Shown here in pieces: positions 1 through 13,400 of a stretch of DNA of 64,000 nt. The notes beneath the pieces were generated by a model that was not told the DNA's origin, searched no databases, and saw only the letters and a program-made list of their open reading frames with translations. How positions within the stretch are numbered: the first letter of the stretch is position 1; each line of letters begins with the position of its first letter. The position numbers and the translations under genes were made by a program. This DNA comes from Viscum album (taxonomy: Eukaryota; Streptophyta; Magnoliopsida; Santalales; Viscaceae): positions 1,651,476,062 to 1,651,540,061 of the forward strand of contig OY728121.1 of assembly GCA_963277665.1 (NCBI GenBank), in the 5' to 3' direction.

Positions 1-1370
1 AACCATTTTATATGAAGATAAAGTAAATTTAACTAAATTAAATTATAATGTTAGGTTTAACATTACAGTCTCATTATTATCAGGTGTTTATACATAAGTA
101 TCTACTAGAGAATATTTATCACTCATATTACAGATTCTTAAAAAAATTCTGAAATATTTTTACAATTCTATTTGAATTTTGAAAAGTATTTATTTTTTTA
201 ATTTTTATAAAATGGTATGAATTGATTCGTTTGGTTATTTTCAAAATAATGTACATTAGTAATTTTTCGACAATAATACATGAGAAGTTATTTTTGAAAT
301 TATATGGAACGAGTATATTTATCTAACATCATTACATATTAATCTATTGAATCATCATTTACCTGTTTTCAATACTCCTTTAAATCAAAATTTTTTCTAA
401 CAAAAAAATCAACCTTTAAAGTAAATTAATTCAAATTAAACGTTTTTATTTCTGTCAAGAAATTTTTATCAATTTTAAGATAATATTTTCACCTATGTCA
501 AAATCCATTGTAGGATCTTTTGTATGATTGAGGTTGATATCTTAAATTCAATCTACCACACTTTTATTTAAGTTTTGATGCTCATTTTTATAATTTATGA
601 GTTATTTTTATACCATTCATTGGTTATGGTCGAAGTATTATTAATTTTTAGACTAGTTTTTCAATATGAATATCCATGTTCGTTATGTTTAACCCTTTTT
701 ATGATGAATAAATTAGTCTTAATAATTGATGGGAGGATCATGTTCTAACCCATAGATGCATCGATAGGTCTCATGAGACAAAACTAATTTTGGTTTTGGC
801 TATTTCTTTCCCATTAATGTATGGTGTTTTTCTAAATCCTTGATATTATGTTCAGGATGATTGACAATATGAATTATATCATTATGCGATTATTTATTAA
901 TATTTAATGTCCTTATTTGATTATAAGAATATCCACGTGATTTTAGACATTGAATTATTTTATTTTTATTTTTTTCATTCCATATTATTCTCATGTTTAT
1001 GTTTCAGTAGCTTGTGTTTTAGTTATGCACCATGACATAATGATTATTATTATTATTCATAATACCATTCATTGTGTGATTACACTTACTGAGAACCTAT
1101 GATCACCACTTAGTTATGTCTTATTTTTCCTAGTATTACAAGATGTTTACTCTGATTTATATGTAGGGTTAATCTAGGATAATAATGTTGTTCTCAAAAA
1201 TACTTTCGATGTTAGACGTTATGATTTAAAATGTAATGTATGGTTCATGTATGTAATATGGTTTCCAAAAATAGAAAACTTATTAGTACTTTTATATTAT
1301 AATCTTATATCAGTTCCAATATAATAATTTTATGAACCAATTCTAGTATACTATGGTCGAGGAGGTAACA
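1..1370 (+). mobile_element. Right part of a decayed chromovirus-like Ty3/gypsy LTR (LTR end near 1370)
   Basis: The segment ends in GGTCGAGGAGGTAACA at 1355-1370, which fits the usual G-rich ...GTTACA right end of plant Tekay/Del-type LTRs. At 1086-1145 it has the ACTTACTGAG ... CTTATTTTTCC pattern seen before the right end of those LTRs. It is collinear with 30.6-31.89 kb: a 28-bp identical block (755-782 versus 31299-31326) lies about 330 bp before the ACTTACTGAG-like site in both copies. The left part of this LTR lies outside the window. Whether it is a 5' or 3' LTR cannot be decided. Lineage assignment rests on these LTR motifs only. Confidence 0.55.
755..782 (+). repeat. 28-bp block conserved between two LTR copies, contains the palindrome GTCTCATGAGAC
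   Basis: The block is identical to 31299-31326, although the surrounding LTR sequence has diverged strongly. It contains three perfect palindromes: GATGCATC, ATCGAT and the 12-bp GTCTCATGAGAC. It could be a protected regulatory site or the footprint of gene conversion. No function is known to me. Confidence 0.7.
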
Positions 1371-1374
1371 AAAT

Positions 1375-4300
1375 TATCCTTAGTGTCTTCAATCGAATTG
1401 GTTACATAAATTTTCTCTTAGATCAAATGTAATTAGTTGCATCAATAGTATGCCATATTTTCAATTTATGATAATATTTATTTTAGAATTATTTTGGCAT
1501 TAGATCCATTAGTTCTATTTTATTTATTAACGGTGTCAATGTAATTAGTGGTAATGGTTTCATTAGTGTTTTCATTGGACCTTGTGGTGGTATTTATGTT
1601 AGTGGAGTATATTCCATCAGTTCCATAACTGTAATTTTTTGAATCAGTATGTTTAGTGTTATTTATGGTGTAAGTTGTATTTTTGAAGTCAGTGGTTTCA
1701 GTGAAATCTGGTATTTATATGTTTTTAGAGATATTCAAGACATCACTTGTATAGGAAGTTTTGGTGAAGTTAGTGTTTTTAGTTTTATAAGTGGCATTGG
1801 TGGTTTTTGTACCATCACTAGTGTTAGTTTCTTTAGTTCTATTAGTGGAATTAATATAATCATTATAATATATTCCAATAGTGTTTTTATCCCATTATTT
1901 ATATAAGGTTTATATGTTATTTTTTTCATCTAATTCTTTCTATTATTTGAATTGATTCAATGTCAATGGTGGTTTCAATAGAGCATGTGGTTAGTGGAAC
2001 TAGTGTTATAAGTATCATCTATATCAACAATGTTGTTGGTGTCTTTTGGGGAATATATTTTATTTTTTGAATCAAATTCACCACTAAAGATAGTGTAAAT
2101 TACATCATAAGTGTTTTAATACTATAAGTGGAGTTACTGGTGTTCGAATTATTAGTGTCTTTAGTGAATTTAGTGTCGAAAATTTTGTATGTGTTCTTTG
2201 TAATGTCATTTGTATCCTTCATTTCAAATAATTCAATGTAATTATTAGTGCAAGTGTCTTCAAGGATATCCATTGAAATATCTTCATCAGGGCCCTTAGT
2301 GGTGTTAATTTTATTTTTTTCTTCTCTGTAATATATGGAATCCGTATTTCATTATCATCAATTTAATTATTGTCATTAATAGAAAAAATATTATTACTAT
2401 CTTTAGTGACATCACTCTTATATTTTTTGTTAGTTCCAACAGTTTTCTAGTGTAGTTAACATCATCCGCTTTGTTATAGGTATTAGTGTCATCATTGGAA
2501 TCAACTTCCTATTTTTTATCATTGATACTGATATCATAAATATTATTAGTTTCAGCAGTTCCTTAAGTGGAATCAATATCATTTATATCATTAGTATTTT
2601 TCAAACTGTACGTGTAATCTAGGTCATTTATATTTTCAAATGAATTAGTTATGTTAGTGATATTGGTATTGTGTTTCATCAATTTTTTGAGTGTCTTTAG
2701 TGTTTTGAGTGTTGTTAGTGGTGATCGTATCACCAGTGTAATATGTTCCATCAATGCCATATAATTCATACCATATGGATGAATGTAAATATTGTTCCAT
2801 TAGATCTTCAGAACCCTCAGTATCTTTAATTCCATTAGGATCACTAATTAAATTTATGTCATATGTGGTATGTGTTTTCTAGATTTTGTATGTCAAATAA
2901 GGGGCATGGGTAGTCGGAGTATCCTTTATGGAATCTTTAATATGTGTATTATTTATTTTATTATCAAATTTTTTTCATCAATTGAATCATTATAATCAAT
3001 GGAATCAGCGGCGTTAGTGTAGTTAGTGGAATAAATCAATTTAGTATCATATTTGTTGTCAAATCCATTACTCTTTGATGAATATTTAGTAATGTCAGTA
3101 AAATCCGTGGCGTTAATTTTGTTTTTTCTGTTAGTACAATATGTTCTTTTAGTAGCATCAATGTTGTCAATGTTAGTAGTATCACCAGTGTCATAAGTGG
3201 AATTTGTGGCACCTAAATCATATTTTTTAGTGGAGAAAATGTTATATGTATCATGGGTGTCTTCAATTTTTTCTGGGGAATCGCGGGCATAAATTTCATG
3301 AGTTTGAACATTGGTGTTAGTTTTCTAATTCCCATCCATGTCATTGGTATAATTAGTGGAGTAAGTGTTGTTAGTTTTATTATTGTTTTTAATTTCATCA
3401 GTGGTTCTTGTGGCATCAGATTCCTATATAGAATAAAAGTAATTATTATTATTATTATTAATACTTATAAAATAAATTACATCAATTATTCAAATATTAT
3501 TAGATTAATAAATACTATTTATAGTGATAATTTACGTAATGTCATCATGAATTTGGTGTAATTTATTTTTTCATTGTTAATGGAATCAAAACCATCTCTG
3601 TTATTATATTCATTGGATTCAAAATTATTTTCTATATAATTTTGTTTTCTATTTCATTATTAGAATTATTTTAATTGGTGTAATAGTTTTTTTATTATCA
3701 TTATATCAGTAGTATCCCCAGGATCATTAATTTCCCATTTAATCACAATTTCATTAGTGAAATATGTATAATTAGTGGATTTAGTGTTTTTTTGCATAAA
3801 AATGCCATATATAGTGTATATTGTTTTACTCGTGTTAATTTGTAAAATTTTGTTGGTGTTAAATATTTTATCAATTTTTTCAAATTTTTGAATCATGTTA
3901 GTGTTTTAAAAGTTGTTATTGGAATTAATAGTTTCAATTCTATCATTATCATTAGAGGTGTCAACATGATTTGTGGTGGTCGGGTCATCATTTTTTAGTG
4001 GAATAAATATCTACGAGATGATTATTGGAATAAATGTATTTAATGTCATATGTGATATCATTATCATCAGTGTCATCAATGTAATATGTATTATTAATGG
4101 TTTGTCTGTCATTATTGGTGTTTGTGGAATTATTTTTCAGAATTATTTTTTGGGATCATCTATTTCACCACTACTATAAGTTCCATCAAATTTGATAATT
4201 TTGTTTGAACACTTCATCAATAGAACTAGTATCATCAATGTATTTTATGGATTTATTGGTGTCAGTGTTGAGAGTATTTTAATTTGTATCATTTTAAATT

Positions 4301-5345
4301 GGGTTTTAAATAGTTTTAGTTGAGTAAATTTAATCAATGTCATTATCTTCAAAATATTCATCTTAAACATCTATTTTTTAGTGTTTCTAATGGTGTTATA
4401 AAAATAAGTTTCCAAAAATATGTCAATGATTACATTAATGGTTATGGTGTTAGTATCATTATTAATATTAATATCATTAGTAATATACTTTTCCATAGTA
4501 GAGTCTATGGTGTTAGTATATTCACTATCATATTTATGTCAGTATCATTAATCTTATTAGTAGAATCATTTTTTTCATTGGTATCATTAGTTTAAAAGAA
4601 CATATTTTTCTTAGTGGATTAAATGGTAGTTAAGTCATTATATTCCCTGGCATGAGTATCATTATTCGAATATTTGGTGTCTAGAGTTTCCTTAATTTGA
4701 ATTACATTAGTAGAAAGTGTTGTTTTATTTCTATTATACAAGTTAGTGTCTCCAATTCCATTAGTTGTGTTAGTTTCAATGTTGAAACAAATGTAACTAG
4801 TATAGAAACCATCATTGGGGTATTCACGATTTTTAGTTTCATTAGTAGTGATAGTGTCTTCAATGTCATCTAGGATATCATTGTCATTTGTATTGTATAT
4901 GGGTCTAGTGTAACTAGTTTTTTCAGGGGTTTCGATGGAATCAATATTTTCTGGAAATAATGGTTCTAGTGTCAACATTATCATTAGTATTGTCATTTAA
5001 ATTTATGTTATAAGGGAATTACATTCACCTATATAATCGATGGTATCTCATAAATTAGTGGTATTATTATCATTAGTTTAATTTGTGTCACTAGTGAAAT
5101 TAGTTCCTCCAATAGTGTTAATTAAAACTATTTTTTAGTGCAATCAACATTATGTGTGCTACTTGTTTCATCAAGGATATCAAATATAATTAGTTCCCAA
5201 ACTATAATCCATTTCATCATTTTCAGCAAGGTATTAAATATCTTTAATAGTGTGATTTGAATCATTTCCAAAATTTCTTATAATGTAGTTGGGGTTTTAA
5301 GTGCTTTCAATGTCATTAGTGGAATAATTGTCGTCAATTCCATAT
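1375..5345 (-). repeat. Codon-phased degenerate low-complexity array A (sense on minus strand)
   Basis: On the plus strand the stretch is dominated by ATTAGTGTC, ATTAGTGGA, ATCAATGTC and similar words. On the minus strand these read as GACACTAAT, TCCACTAAT and GAAACTAAT. Three-base periodicity is strong: in the minus-strand phase the codons are mostly Asn, Asp, Thr, Ser, Glu and Ile. Stops and frame changes interrupt it every few dozen codons. The longest in-phase run is at 4619-4996. Units are too diverged for a clean period; a core of about 9 bp (variable codon + ACT + AAT) fits best. The same family recurs at 7.9, 35.2, 36.3 and 42.1 kb. Origin unknown: either a decayed minisatellite or a decayed low-complexity coding region. 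Confidence 0.75.
4619..4996 (-). pseudogene. Longest in-phase run of array A, 125-codon Asn/Thr/Asp/Ile-rich open frame
   Basis: This is the longest uninterrupted frame in the sense phase of array A. It is rich in Asn, Thr, Asp, Ile and Glu, with Asn-Thr-Asn and Asp-Thr runs. It shows no signal peptide, membrane span or catalytic motif. Its ATG has no context suggesting a real start, and the same composition continues before and after it past stops. The word NTNDILD-like at its centre also appears in the plus-sense array D at 38485-38530 (NTNDILDVDST), which ties the two arrays to one ancestor. I do not recognise a protein family. It is most likely a chance open stretch of a decayed repeat and not a working gene. 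Confidence 0.4.
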
Positions 5346-5379
5346 AACAAACATACTATTTATTTCACAAATGAACATA

Positions 5380-7440
5380 ATTTATTACATAAAATATTCA
5401 CTTGATAAAACATAGAAGATCAATACATCTGGTGTCTATAGGGATTTGGATCATTAGATAACAACTTAAACATGAAATAAAAATCTTTATTGAAAACTTC
5501 TTTTACATGACCACACACATTCATTCATACTTCACATTGCATGGGATATCTTGAGGACATAAACAAGAAAAGGATGATCTATAAATCCCAGTAAGGGAGT
5601 ATACAAGGAATAACCTGAATAATATTGTATGTGTAAGGAAATAACATATCAATAGTGCAATATAAAAACATGAACAGAAAGGAATTATATATCATGATTA
5701 TCATAACATGAAAAATGCAACAACAACATTTAATATGATATTAGCATCATCAATGAATCATTACACATATATCATGAGTAAAAAATCATTTCACTTGACA
5801 TATCATGATAATAATCATTACACAAACCATTGGAGAACTATTAGGGCACACCATACATAATCATTTCATTACATAGATAAGTGTTCGACATGGATCATAG
5901 AACATGGATTCATTAAACATAATTTTTTATTCAACGTTAATGAAATTTGGAATTCATGCATGAAACTCTATTATAAATAAGTAAAAGATCATAAAGAGGA
6001 ATACTCTTTATAGAGAAATGTTCTTTGTATTGACTACACAATTACTTTGTCCCGGAAAATCACAGTGCTATTTCGGTAGCATATCTATGTGATATAAAAA
6101 ATCATAAAAATGGTTAATGAGAAATAATAGGGTTTCTCATCAAATTTACATGAAATGGGTAGTACAGGGGTCATATAGATACATGTACCAACCAATTTAA
6201 GGGAATTTATATACATAATACAAAATAATTTATTGAATGTAAAAGAGGGGAGAGAAATCCCATACAGAATGGTTATAGATGTACATGGGATGATTTAATG
6301 AAAAAGAAATCGGTCCCTTATCATTCAAACATAAAGTGGGAATTATTGGTGAGGTAAAAAATCATACCCCAAAATTTCTAATTGAAAATATTACGATCAT
6401 AACAACATAATGAAATTTGGACAAAAATGAGAAAAGTATAAATCCCTTACTTTCTAGTGTGATCCAAAAGGCTTGGGAGGGGCTTGAGGGAAGCTCCATG
6501 GTACTATGGGGTGCCATGGGATAATTTTAGAGATAGTAGGGAAGGGTAGGGACGCGCCCCAAGGTTTTTGAGTGATTAGATGTTTGATATTGGGTGGGTT
6601 TATATAGGAAAATGGAGGGAATCCTTTATTATTTAGGTTTTGGACACTACACGTTAAACTAATGAAAACCACAATCCGACCAATGGTTTTCCCATGATTT
6701 TTTCCAAAGGGTAGTGGAAAATTATATTTTATAATTCCAATGGAATAAATTATTAAAATATTAGGCTTTCTTAGGTTGAGGTGATTCACACTCCCAAGGA
6801 ATTCATTTTCAAATGATAAAATGTTTTATATGTCTTAGAGGGTCCACTAAGGCACGATAAAATTAATCAAAAAATTCTGAAATCAAATTATTTTAAATAT
6901 AAAACACATATTTGTTGAACATAGTTTTTATACTATTTTATTAAATCACTATTGGAACATTATGATTTTAAAAACGCATTAATATTTAAAAGATATTTGA
7001 TTATTATCAAAAAATTCGATTATCTCAGAAAATTCTGAAAAATTCTCTGTTAGTTAATTTCAACATCATGATTCCAAAAATAATATTCATTTGATCTGAA
7101 TAATTTCATAATTTTTTTAATATTTACTTTTAAAATAAAAACTGACATTTAACGAACATTAATGGGTTATGAAAAAAATGTTATTCAAACAATACTAAAA
7201 ATTACCTTTGTATTCAGAAAAATAATATGTGCATTTTTATATAATAAAAACTAATTTAGTAATAATATTTTTTTAAACTATTATTTAATTCAAAAATAAA
7301 TCAATTCATAGAAATCGATTTATTGGTTGAATTCTAACTAAAAATTACTATTTGTGATTTAAGAACTATTTATAAGGTAACAATATTAAAATGAATTTAT
7401 ATTATTTATTCTATTAAAAAAATATACATAATCATTGTTC
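5380..7440 (-). mobile_element. LTR-like block, sense on minus strand, with TATA box near 6605
   Basis: The opposite strand carries CCTATATAAACCCACC (from 6609 downward) followed by a C-rich leader running to about 6440 that includes a GGGGCGCG word. This resembles the promoter and R region of plant gypsy LTRs. The CATGA-, ACATAA- and ATCATGA-rich stretch at 5400-6250 is also typical of the antisense strand of such LTRs. The ends are not defined. The 336-base minus-strand open frame at 6454-6789 lies over this promoter region and is not taken as a gene. The block lies directly upstream, in minus sense, of array A. Confidence 0.45.
6600..6609 (-). promoter_or_regulatory. Putative LTR TATA box (CCTATATAAA on minus strand)
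   Basis: TTTATATAGG on the plus strand is CCTATATAAA on the minus strand. It is followed in minus sense by a C-rich, relatively GC-rich leader. It fits an LTR promoter, but no transcription evidence is available. Confidence 0.4.
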
Positions 7441-7925
7441 TAGTTCTTTATTACATTACGCATTATAACACCTACATAAGTCCTAATGGTATGGTTTGTG
7501 ATGGTTTCATACTCTTGGTAAGGATCAGAAAACATTTCTCAGGTGGTAATCCTTATTAGATTGCACATTGCCCAAATGTGGTTCTGTTAAAGCATGAAAT
7601 GATGAAGATCAGCTTGGGCTTAGTCAAGATCGATGCCCAAGGACTCTAACTCCGTTCTATGCTCTAAAAACCGGGCTTCGTATAGAGAAATTCTACTGGA
7701 TGAGGCTATTCGTTTCTTTTTCTGAGTAAATTGTATTTTTTAATGGTTAATATTTATACTAATAATTTGATCACTGTTCAAACAGAATTATTAGAAATGA
7801 TAACATTACATAAAATTATATTAAAATAAAAAACATAAAACCAAGGAAATGAATATTATATATAACAATTTTACAGAAAAATACTTTTAATTAGGTCTAG
7901 ATAAATTTACATTAATAAAATTTTG
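7441..7925. other. Moderately GC-rich unidentified stretch between arrays A and B
   Basis: 7450-7700 is clearly less AT-rich than its surroundings and contains TATAACACC-like sequence at 7466-7474, which could be a worn LTR terminus. No open frame or recognised motif was found. 7720-7925 returns to plain AT-rich sequence. Confidence 0.3.
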
Positions 7926-8745
7926 GGTCATTAGATTCCATCAGTGTTGTTGGTGATGCATTTGATAGTTTGTTTTTATATATTTTCAAGTTCCCATATG
8001 GAATCAGTTTGTTTTTGAAAAAAGTAGTGTCAATGGAATCCAGGTGTTAGATCAATATATTTTTTATTTTCATTATTATTTTTTGTGTTATTTATGTAAT
8101 TTAGGTTGTTAGAATCTTGTATTTTATTAGTGTATTTAGTTTCATATATTACCCTAGTAGAATAATTTGATTTAGTCATATCAGTGTTGTTATTAATATT
8201 AGTTTATACAGTTTCATGAGCTTTTTCAATTAAATTTTTGGAATTGGTATTCTTTTTGGCATCAGTATCCTCTATCTCAATAGTTCCATCTAGGATTTCA
8301 GTGAAATTAATAACATTAATGGAATCAATTGTTTTAGTGATATCAGTTTACTTATTAGTATAACTTTCATCCCAAGTGGGAGTGGTTTTAGTGTTATTGA
8401 TGGTGGTAATATTGTTAGTGAAATTAGTGGAATTAGTGGTTTCCATGTAATTAGGGGTTCCTTGGGAACCATGTCATTAATTTCTTATTTTTTGTTAGTT
8501 CCAACAATATCATCAAAGGAATCAGTATTTTTAATTGTATTAGTATCATCAGTTTCATCAACATTTTTAGTGTAATCAACATCATCAACATCGTAATTTC
8601 CATCATTGGAGTTGTTGGCTTCTATTTAATTTTTTTCATCATTATTATCAATAGAAATAGTGGAACCTTTTCCATCACTATCATTAGTTCCATCAAAGTA
8701 TTAAATTATTTCTATAGAATTATTTTTATTCGTGGTTGAATTTTT
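7925..8745 (-). repeat. Codon-phased degenerate array B (sense on minus strand)
   Basis: It has the same ATTAGTGTC / ATCATCAGTT / GGAATTAGTGG vocabulary and phase as array A. Short in-phase open frames exist on both strands (for example 8290-8472 on the minus strand), but none has a recognisable product. On the right it is followed by a block related to 34780-35100. Confidence 0.7.
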
Positions 8746-8759
8746 TTAGGTCGGAAAAG

Positions 8760-9310
8760 AAGAAAAATATAGGCATCAGAAAGTATGATATCACGTTATT
8801 TGTAACATGTGATATGCATGTGATGGATATAATTGATTACAATATATCCATATCATAAGAGGCATTGGGATTACACTTTTGGCCTCTATTGTTGTTTATG
8901 ATGAGATTATGATATGGGATGTGAGTACAGTACCACTTCCATGTCTTACAAGTGCTATATCTTTAGTTATGAATAAATGGTTCAATTAGTTTATTGATTT
9001 ACTGTTCATTTGTAGCATTTAAACAATATAAAATCAAAAATAACACATTAGTTTAATGTATACTGGGTTTCAATTGTCGACAACTGATTCTCAATTATAT
9101 TCTATTATTATGTTATCTTATGTAAAGGGATACTATCAACTTATTGGGTACATGTGGATCTTCAATACCGTACTCTAAGAACTCTTTATCAATTTCTCTA
9201 TTTATCATTGAGGTGAAGATGATAACACCCCATTAGCATTCATGAGCCCTTTAATTATGAATATAAATTCTATTGTCAGGTGTACTACCTATGGAGGAAA
9301 GAGACTAAGG
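8760..9310. repeat. Dispersed flank unit, copy 1 (related to 34780-35100)
   Basis: Shared landmarks in the same order are ATATCCATATCAT(A/T)AGAGG (8845 and 34842), a GATATG/GATGTGAGT stretch (8910 and 34905), and GTGTAC(T/C)ACCTATGG followed by AAGAG..CTAAGGG (9280 and 35035). Both copies lie next to a minus-sense phased array, but on opposite sides of it. This suggests a tandem array-flank-array arrangement that has been cut up. No coding capacity was seen. Confidence 0.6.
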
Positions 9311-10860
9311 GTTTTTTTCTCAGTTATCTCCAAAAAAAAACATCTAAAAGTTTGATTGTGATGATTCTTTCTATGTTTTAGGTAATCAAGTTTATGTTTT
9401 ATGTTCATCACTATATATTGTTTCATTTATGATTTATGGGGCATATTTTAGGGTTTTTTCCTCAGCAATGATCATTTTATTATCATCAAAAACATATGAA
9501 TGATATTATAGTCATATTAATTGAAAAAGAAACATGTTATATTACTAATTTAATGAAGAATGTGTGGGATTCTGAATACATATGGGTTTCATCAATTGGA
9601 TTAAAATTAGTGTATCTGATCCTAATAATAATTATATCATATATCATATATTATGATAGGCTTTTACCTTATAAATTTACTATGTGTAAGAATTTTTCCT
9701 TTCGGTGAGAAATTGTCTTACGTATAGGATACTTGATATGTATGGTTTCTATGATAATCTTATTTATGTGTTACACCATACATAAAATCCATTCTTTTTT
9801 TAGAAATAAAATGTAAGGGCTCTGTCTATTGAAGTTGTAGATTACAAATGATAATTACCGTATCACATTTAATATATGATACAATCTAAAATAATTAAAT
9901 TTAAAATTTTATATAGAATTATTTATCATGAATAGATTTTTTGTCAATTATAGGTTTTCAAATTTATAAATTGAAAAATTTTATTCCTTAATTAAATATG
10001 AAATGTTCATATATATATCATGCTTGGAAAATAAATAAAATTATTATTTAATTGATTGTTCCTTTATATTAATATATATAATTTGTTTATAGAATATATA
10101 TATTATATATGGTTAATTTCAAAGGTATGTTTATAAATATAAATTTCAAATCACGCAATGACGAAAAAAAGTGATAACAAAAATTTCATTGGATATAAGA
10201 GTTATAGATGTAATAAGCGCATTAATTTTATTAAATAAGTGAAACATCTATGTAATGACATTGATTTTTTTAATGAAGTGTTTATATTGAAATTATATGA
10301 TGGATTTATATACTATTTATAAATTACAATAAAATGTTATTATAAATGATATTATATTAAAATTTATGAATTTTTCAAATTGATGGTCTTATTTGAATAA
10401 ATAATTTTAAACACATCAAAATGAATTCTGATGATTTATTTAATCATAATACAGATAATAATACATATATTTTACATTTGGGTTATGTAAAATGTTTACA
10501 GAGTAGAATTAATGATTTAAATGTTTATATTTAATGTAATAATATATATTTAACGTAAATTCAATAATTTGTCTAATATGAAAGGGTTCATATTTATAAG
10601 TGAATATAAATTGATAATATTAAAATTTATTTATTTTCAATAAATTTAGATCAATTATAATTTAATATTTTTAAAGAATTTTATGAAATAATAATAAATA
10701 TTTATATGATGTTTAAATATATTATTGTTTTTATTTATTTTCACGTTATTAACTACATTATTCATAAAGAAAATTTTATTATATTATGAATATTGGTATT
10801 TTTTTGTTTAATGTTGTTAAACTATGTATGTTTTAGCATACATGCATATAAGGAGTTAAA
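9311..10860. other. AT-rich stretch without recognised feature
   Basis: Very AT-rich, with long A/T words and no convincing coding phase. The 70-codon open frame at 9496-9708 has no recognised motif and ordinary AT-driven composition. I see no RNA gene or repeat that I can support. Confidence 0.5.
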
Positions 10861-10889
10861 TAAAATATATGAAAATTAATTTTTTTATT

Positions 10890-11310
10890 CTATCTTCACA
10901 TCAGTTTGTAGTCGAAGATATCACCATGAGTTTAGTTTTGGAATATAGGTTAAAAAAGTTTGGTATTAGAGTTATTATATATTTAAGATCTCTTTGGGGT
11001 AATGTATCCCTATGTAGAAAGACGTTTGGGTCAGACATTCCACTTTCATGTATGCTAATGTTGTGTTCTATAAGAGTGTGGTTTTCTCCCAATTACTATA
11101 GGATTACTCATATAGAGATTTTTAATTTAATATAATTAGAAAATAATATATGAATTTATCATGTTGAATATTATTGGGATTCATTTTTATATTTGTAAAT
11201 ATGATTGTCTTCTAATTTTGGGCGAGTTACATAGATAAGGGGTTCTATAATGATTTAGTCATTACTATGGTTTGAGAATATAATTTTGGTCGAAGAAATA
11301 GTATTCAAAA
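10890..11310 (+). pseudogene. Possible 3' end of a chromovirus-like gypsy pol (chromodomain relic) and following polypurine region
   Basis: The stretch is less AT-rich than its neighbours. An 88-codon open frame (10869-11135) contains a Leu/Lys/Arg-rich run and an LWGN-like word where gypsy chromodomains have LW(R/G)N. In another frame a Lys-Asp-Val-Trp word sits where the EATWE motif is expected. About 190 bp later, AATTTTGGTCGAAGAAAT at 11284-11301 resembles the GGACGAAATT signal that precedes the polypurine tract in chromoviruses. Each point is weak alone. The alternative is unrelated decayed DNA. Confidence 0.28.
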
Positions 11311-13165
11311 ATAAATTAAAAAAACCACCCAAACATTTTCTATAAATATTTATGGGAATAAATTTTGATACTTGAGAGAATTAAATATCCATCAAAATAC
11401 TATGTGATAGATTCCAAAAATAATGGTAATTTTTAAGGCGATGATATTTCGATATGGGTGAACCTAACCATCAAGTCTCTATTAATTATATTCTTACTGG
11501 AAATTAAGTAGTGATGCTACCCTAACTATTTTGTGTTTTATTCATGGTATTTTATTTTGGTTACACATAAATGTGAAAATCAGACCGCTATGAAACCATA
11601 GAATCCATGTTCAGTGAATCCACATGATGCATTTTCGTAAAAATATATCCACTCATCTATGCATGAATTTTATATGTTATGATTGGAAATAGTTTTCCTC
11701 TATATATATTCATGGATTAATTATATAATAGAAATTTATTATTTATAATACAATAAAAATCGTATCCAACCAATCGATATGATGTCCCTTAAAAGGGGTC
11801 ATCATTTTACTTGATGAATGTTTGTTAAATATATTTATTGAATATTTGTAAAGAGTGATACTCATTTGATAAAATGTTTTTCTGTAGATATATGAAAACA
11901 TCATCATCAAACAAAATATTTACAATAACCACTAAAAATGGGATGATTAATATAATCACATTTTAATACAATAATCTGATGAAATTTTCTTAAGAGAATT
12001 TAAATGGTTAAGATAAATACCTTCATAGATAACAATCTATTAATTATTTTCAACATATTAATATTGATTCTTATGAGAATAATAACATTATATTAAAAAT
12101 GTTTAAATAAAATTATATTAAAAATTTATAATAGAATTTTTGTTTCTTCTCATATATTCAATATGATTTAGAGTTCAAATAATAATGTAGATATTTGGAA
12201 ATTCTTTTAATGGTTATAGAATTAATTCTATTTTAATAAATTGAATATAATCCAAAATTTTCAATGAGTTCATGAAAACTATTCTTGATACTATCAAAGG
12301 GTTCTAATATATGAACTAGGGATGATATTTTTAGGCTTTAGTGGATTATTGAAAATAAAAACGGCTAAATGATAGATATGGATGAAAAAAATTTAGTTAA
12401 AAACTATAGAAATGATTTTGTAGTATATATTAAATATAATTGAAACCAAAAGAAATTATATGGGATATGGTATAATGATTATATATTATGAAATTATATA
12501 AATATTTGAAGAGGTTTGATAAATTCCATAGAATGTACATGTCATGTATCAATGTTATTTAAATTTATTAAATCAAATTGAGAGGTATGTGATACAAAAT
12601 GTATATATTAGGATTTTTTTAGATGTATAGGAATTAAAAAATATGAAAGAATTTATATATATTTTAGTTTTCAAACAATTAAAGATTTAATGAATTGATA
12701 CATAAAATAATTTAATATAAAAGATTATATCAATCTACAATTAAAGTTTCATAATGTATGTGTATAATTATCTCATTTATCTATTATGATAAGAAAATTT
12801 TTATTATTAAAATAATGTTTTTATAAAAAATTGAGATCTTATATTCAATAAAGAGAGTTTTTTTCATAAATTCAATAACATTATTTAATATGAGAGAAGG
12901 ATAAAAACAATGTATCTTGGGTAAAAATGTTTTTCATGATATTTACTAAAATATGAGGAATGTAATTCATTCCACCAATTACTGTCATATATTTTAAATG
13001 ATATTTTCTTATCATCAAAATATATTTTTTAAAACATATATAATACCACCTATGAGATGTAAATAACTATTTTTTAATATTATATAAACATTAAACAATA
13101 GCTATTTCCTAAACACAAATGAGTTTGTATTTCATTTCTTGATCTTATAAAGAGAATATAGTTAT
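11311..13165. other. AT-rich stretch without recognised feature
   Basis: 11450-11620 and 11760-11830 are slightly less AT-rich but carry no readable motif. The rest is plain AT-rich sequence. If 10890-11310 is a gypsy 3' end, this region would be its worn 3' LTR, but no partner LTR was found. Confidence 0.4.
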
Positions 13166-13170
13166 TAAGT

Positions 13171-13400
13171 TTCTAGTGGGAGTATGTTTAGACTAATGTA
13201 AGTTCAAAGTTAGATAATAAAATACTATTCTAGTTATAATAAAATTTTATTTTTACTTTATATACTAAATGTTTTTGGTAGTTTTTTGAATTATTCATTT
13301 TAATAGATACATTATTTATAAAAATATGATAAGGGAAACATTTTTATGGAAACGGTTGTAATAATGATGATGATGAACATAAACAGATTTATATGTTGAC
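13171..13400 (+). mobile_element. Copia-type polypurine tract and start of 3' LTR (relic)
   Basis: TTCTAGTGGGAGTATG at 13171-13186 matches the AAGTGGGAG-TGTT junction between internal region and 3' LTR of many plant copia elements. The putative LTR would begin with TGTTTAGAC at 13185. A related junction is at 61807-61820, with partly similar sequence downstream. No upstream RNase H motif was found. Confidence 0.4.

Noticed and set aside
4320..4595. 91-codon plus-strand open frame in array A
   Set aside because: It runs against the sense phase of the array and has the Ile/Ser/Val pattern of the shadow strand.
6454..6789. 111-codon minus-strand open frame, Pro-rich
   Set aside because: It spans an LTR-like promoter and leader (TATA box at 6600-6609) and has no recognisable domain.
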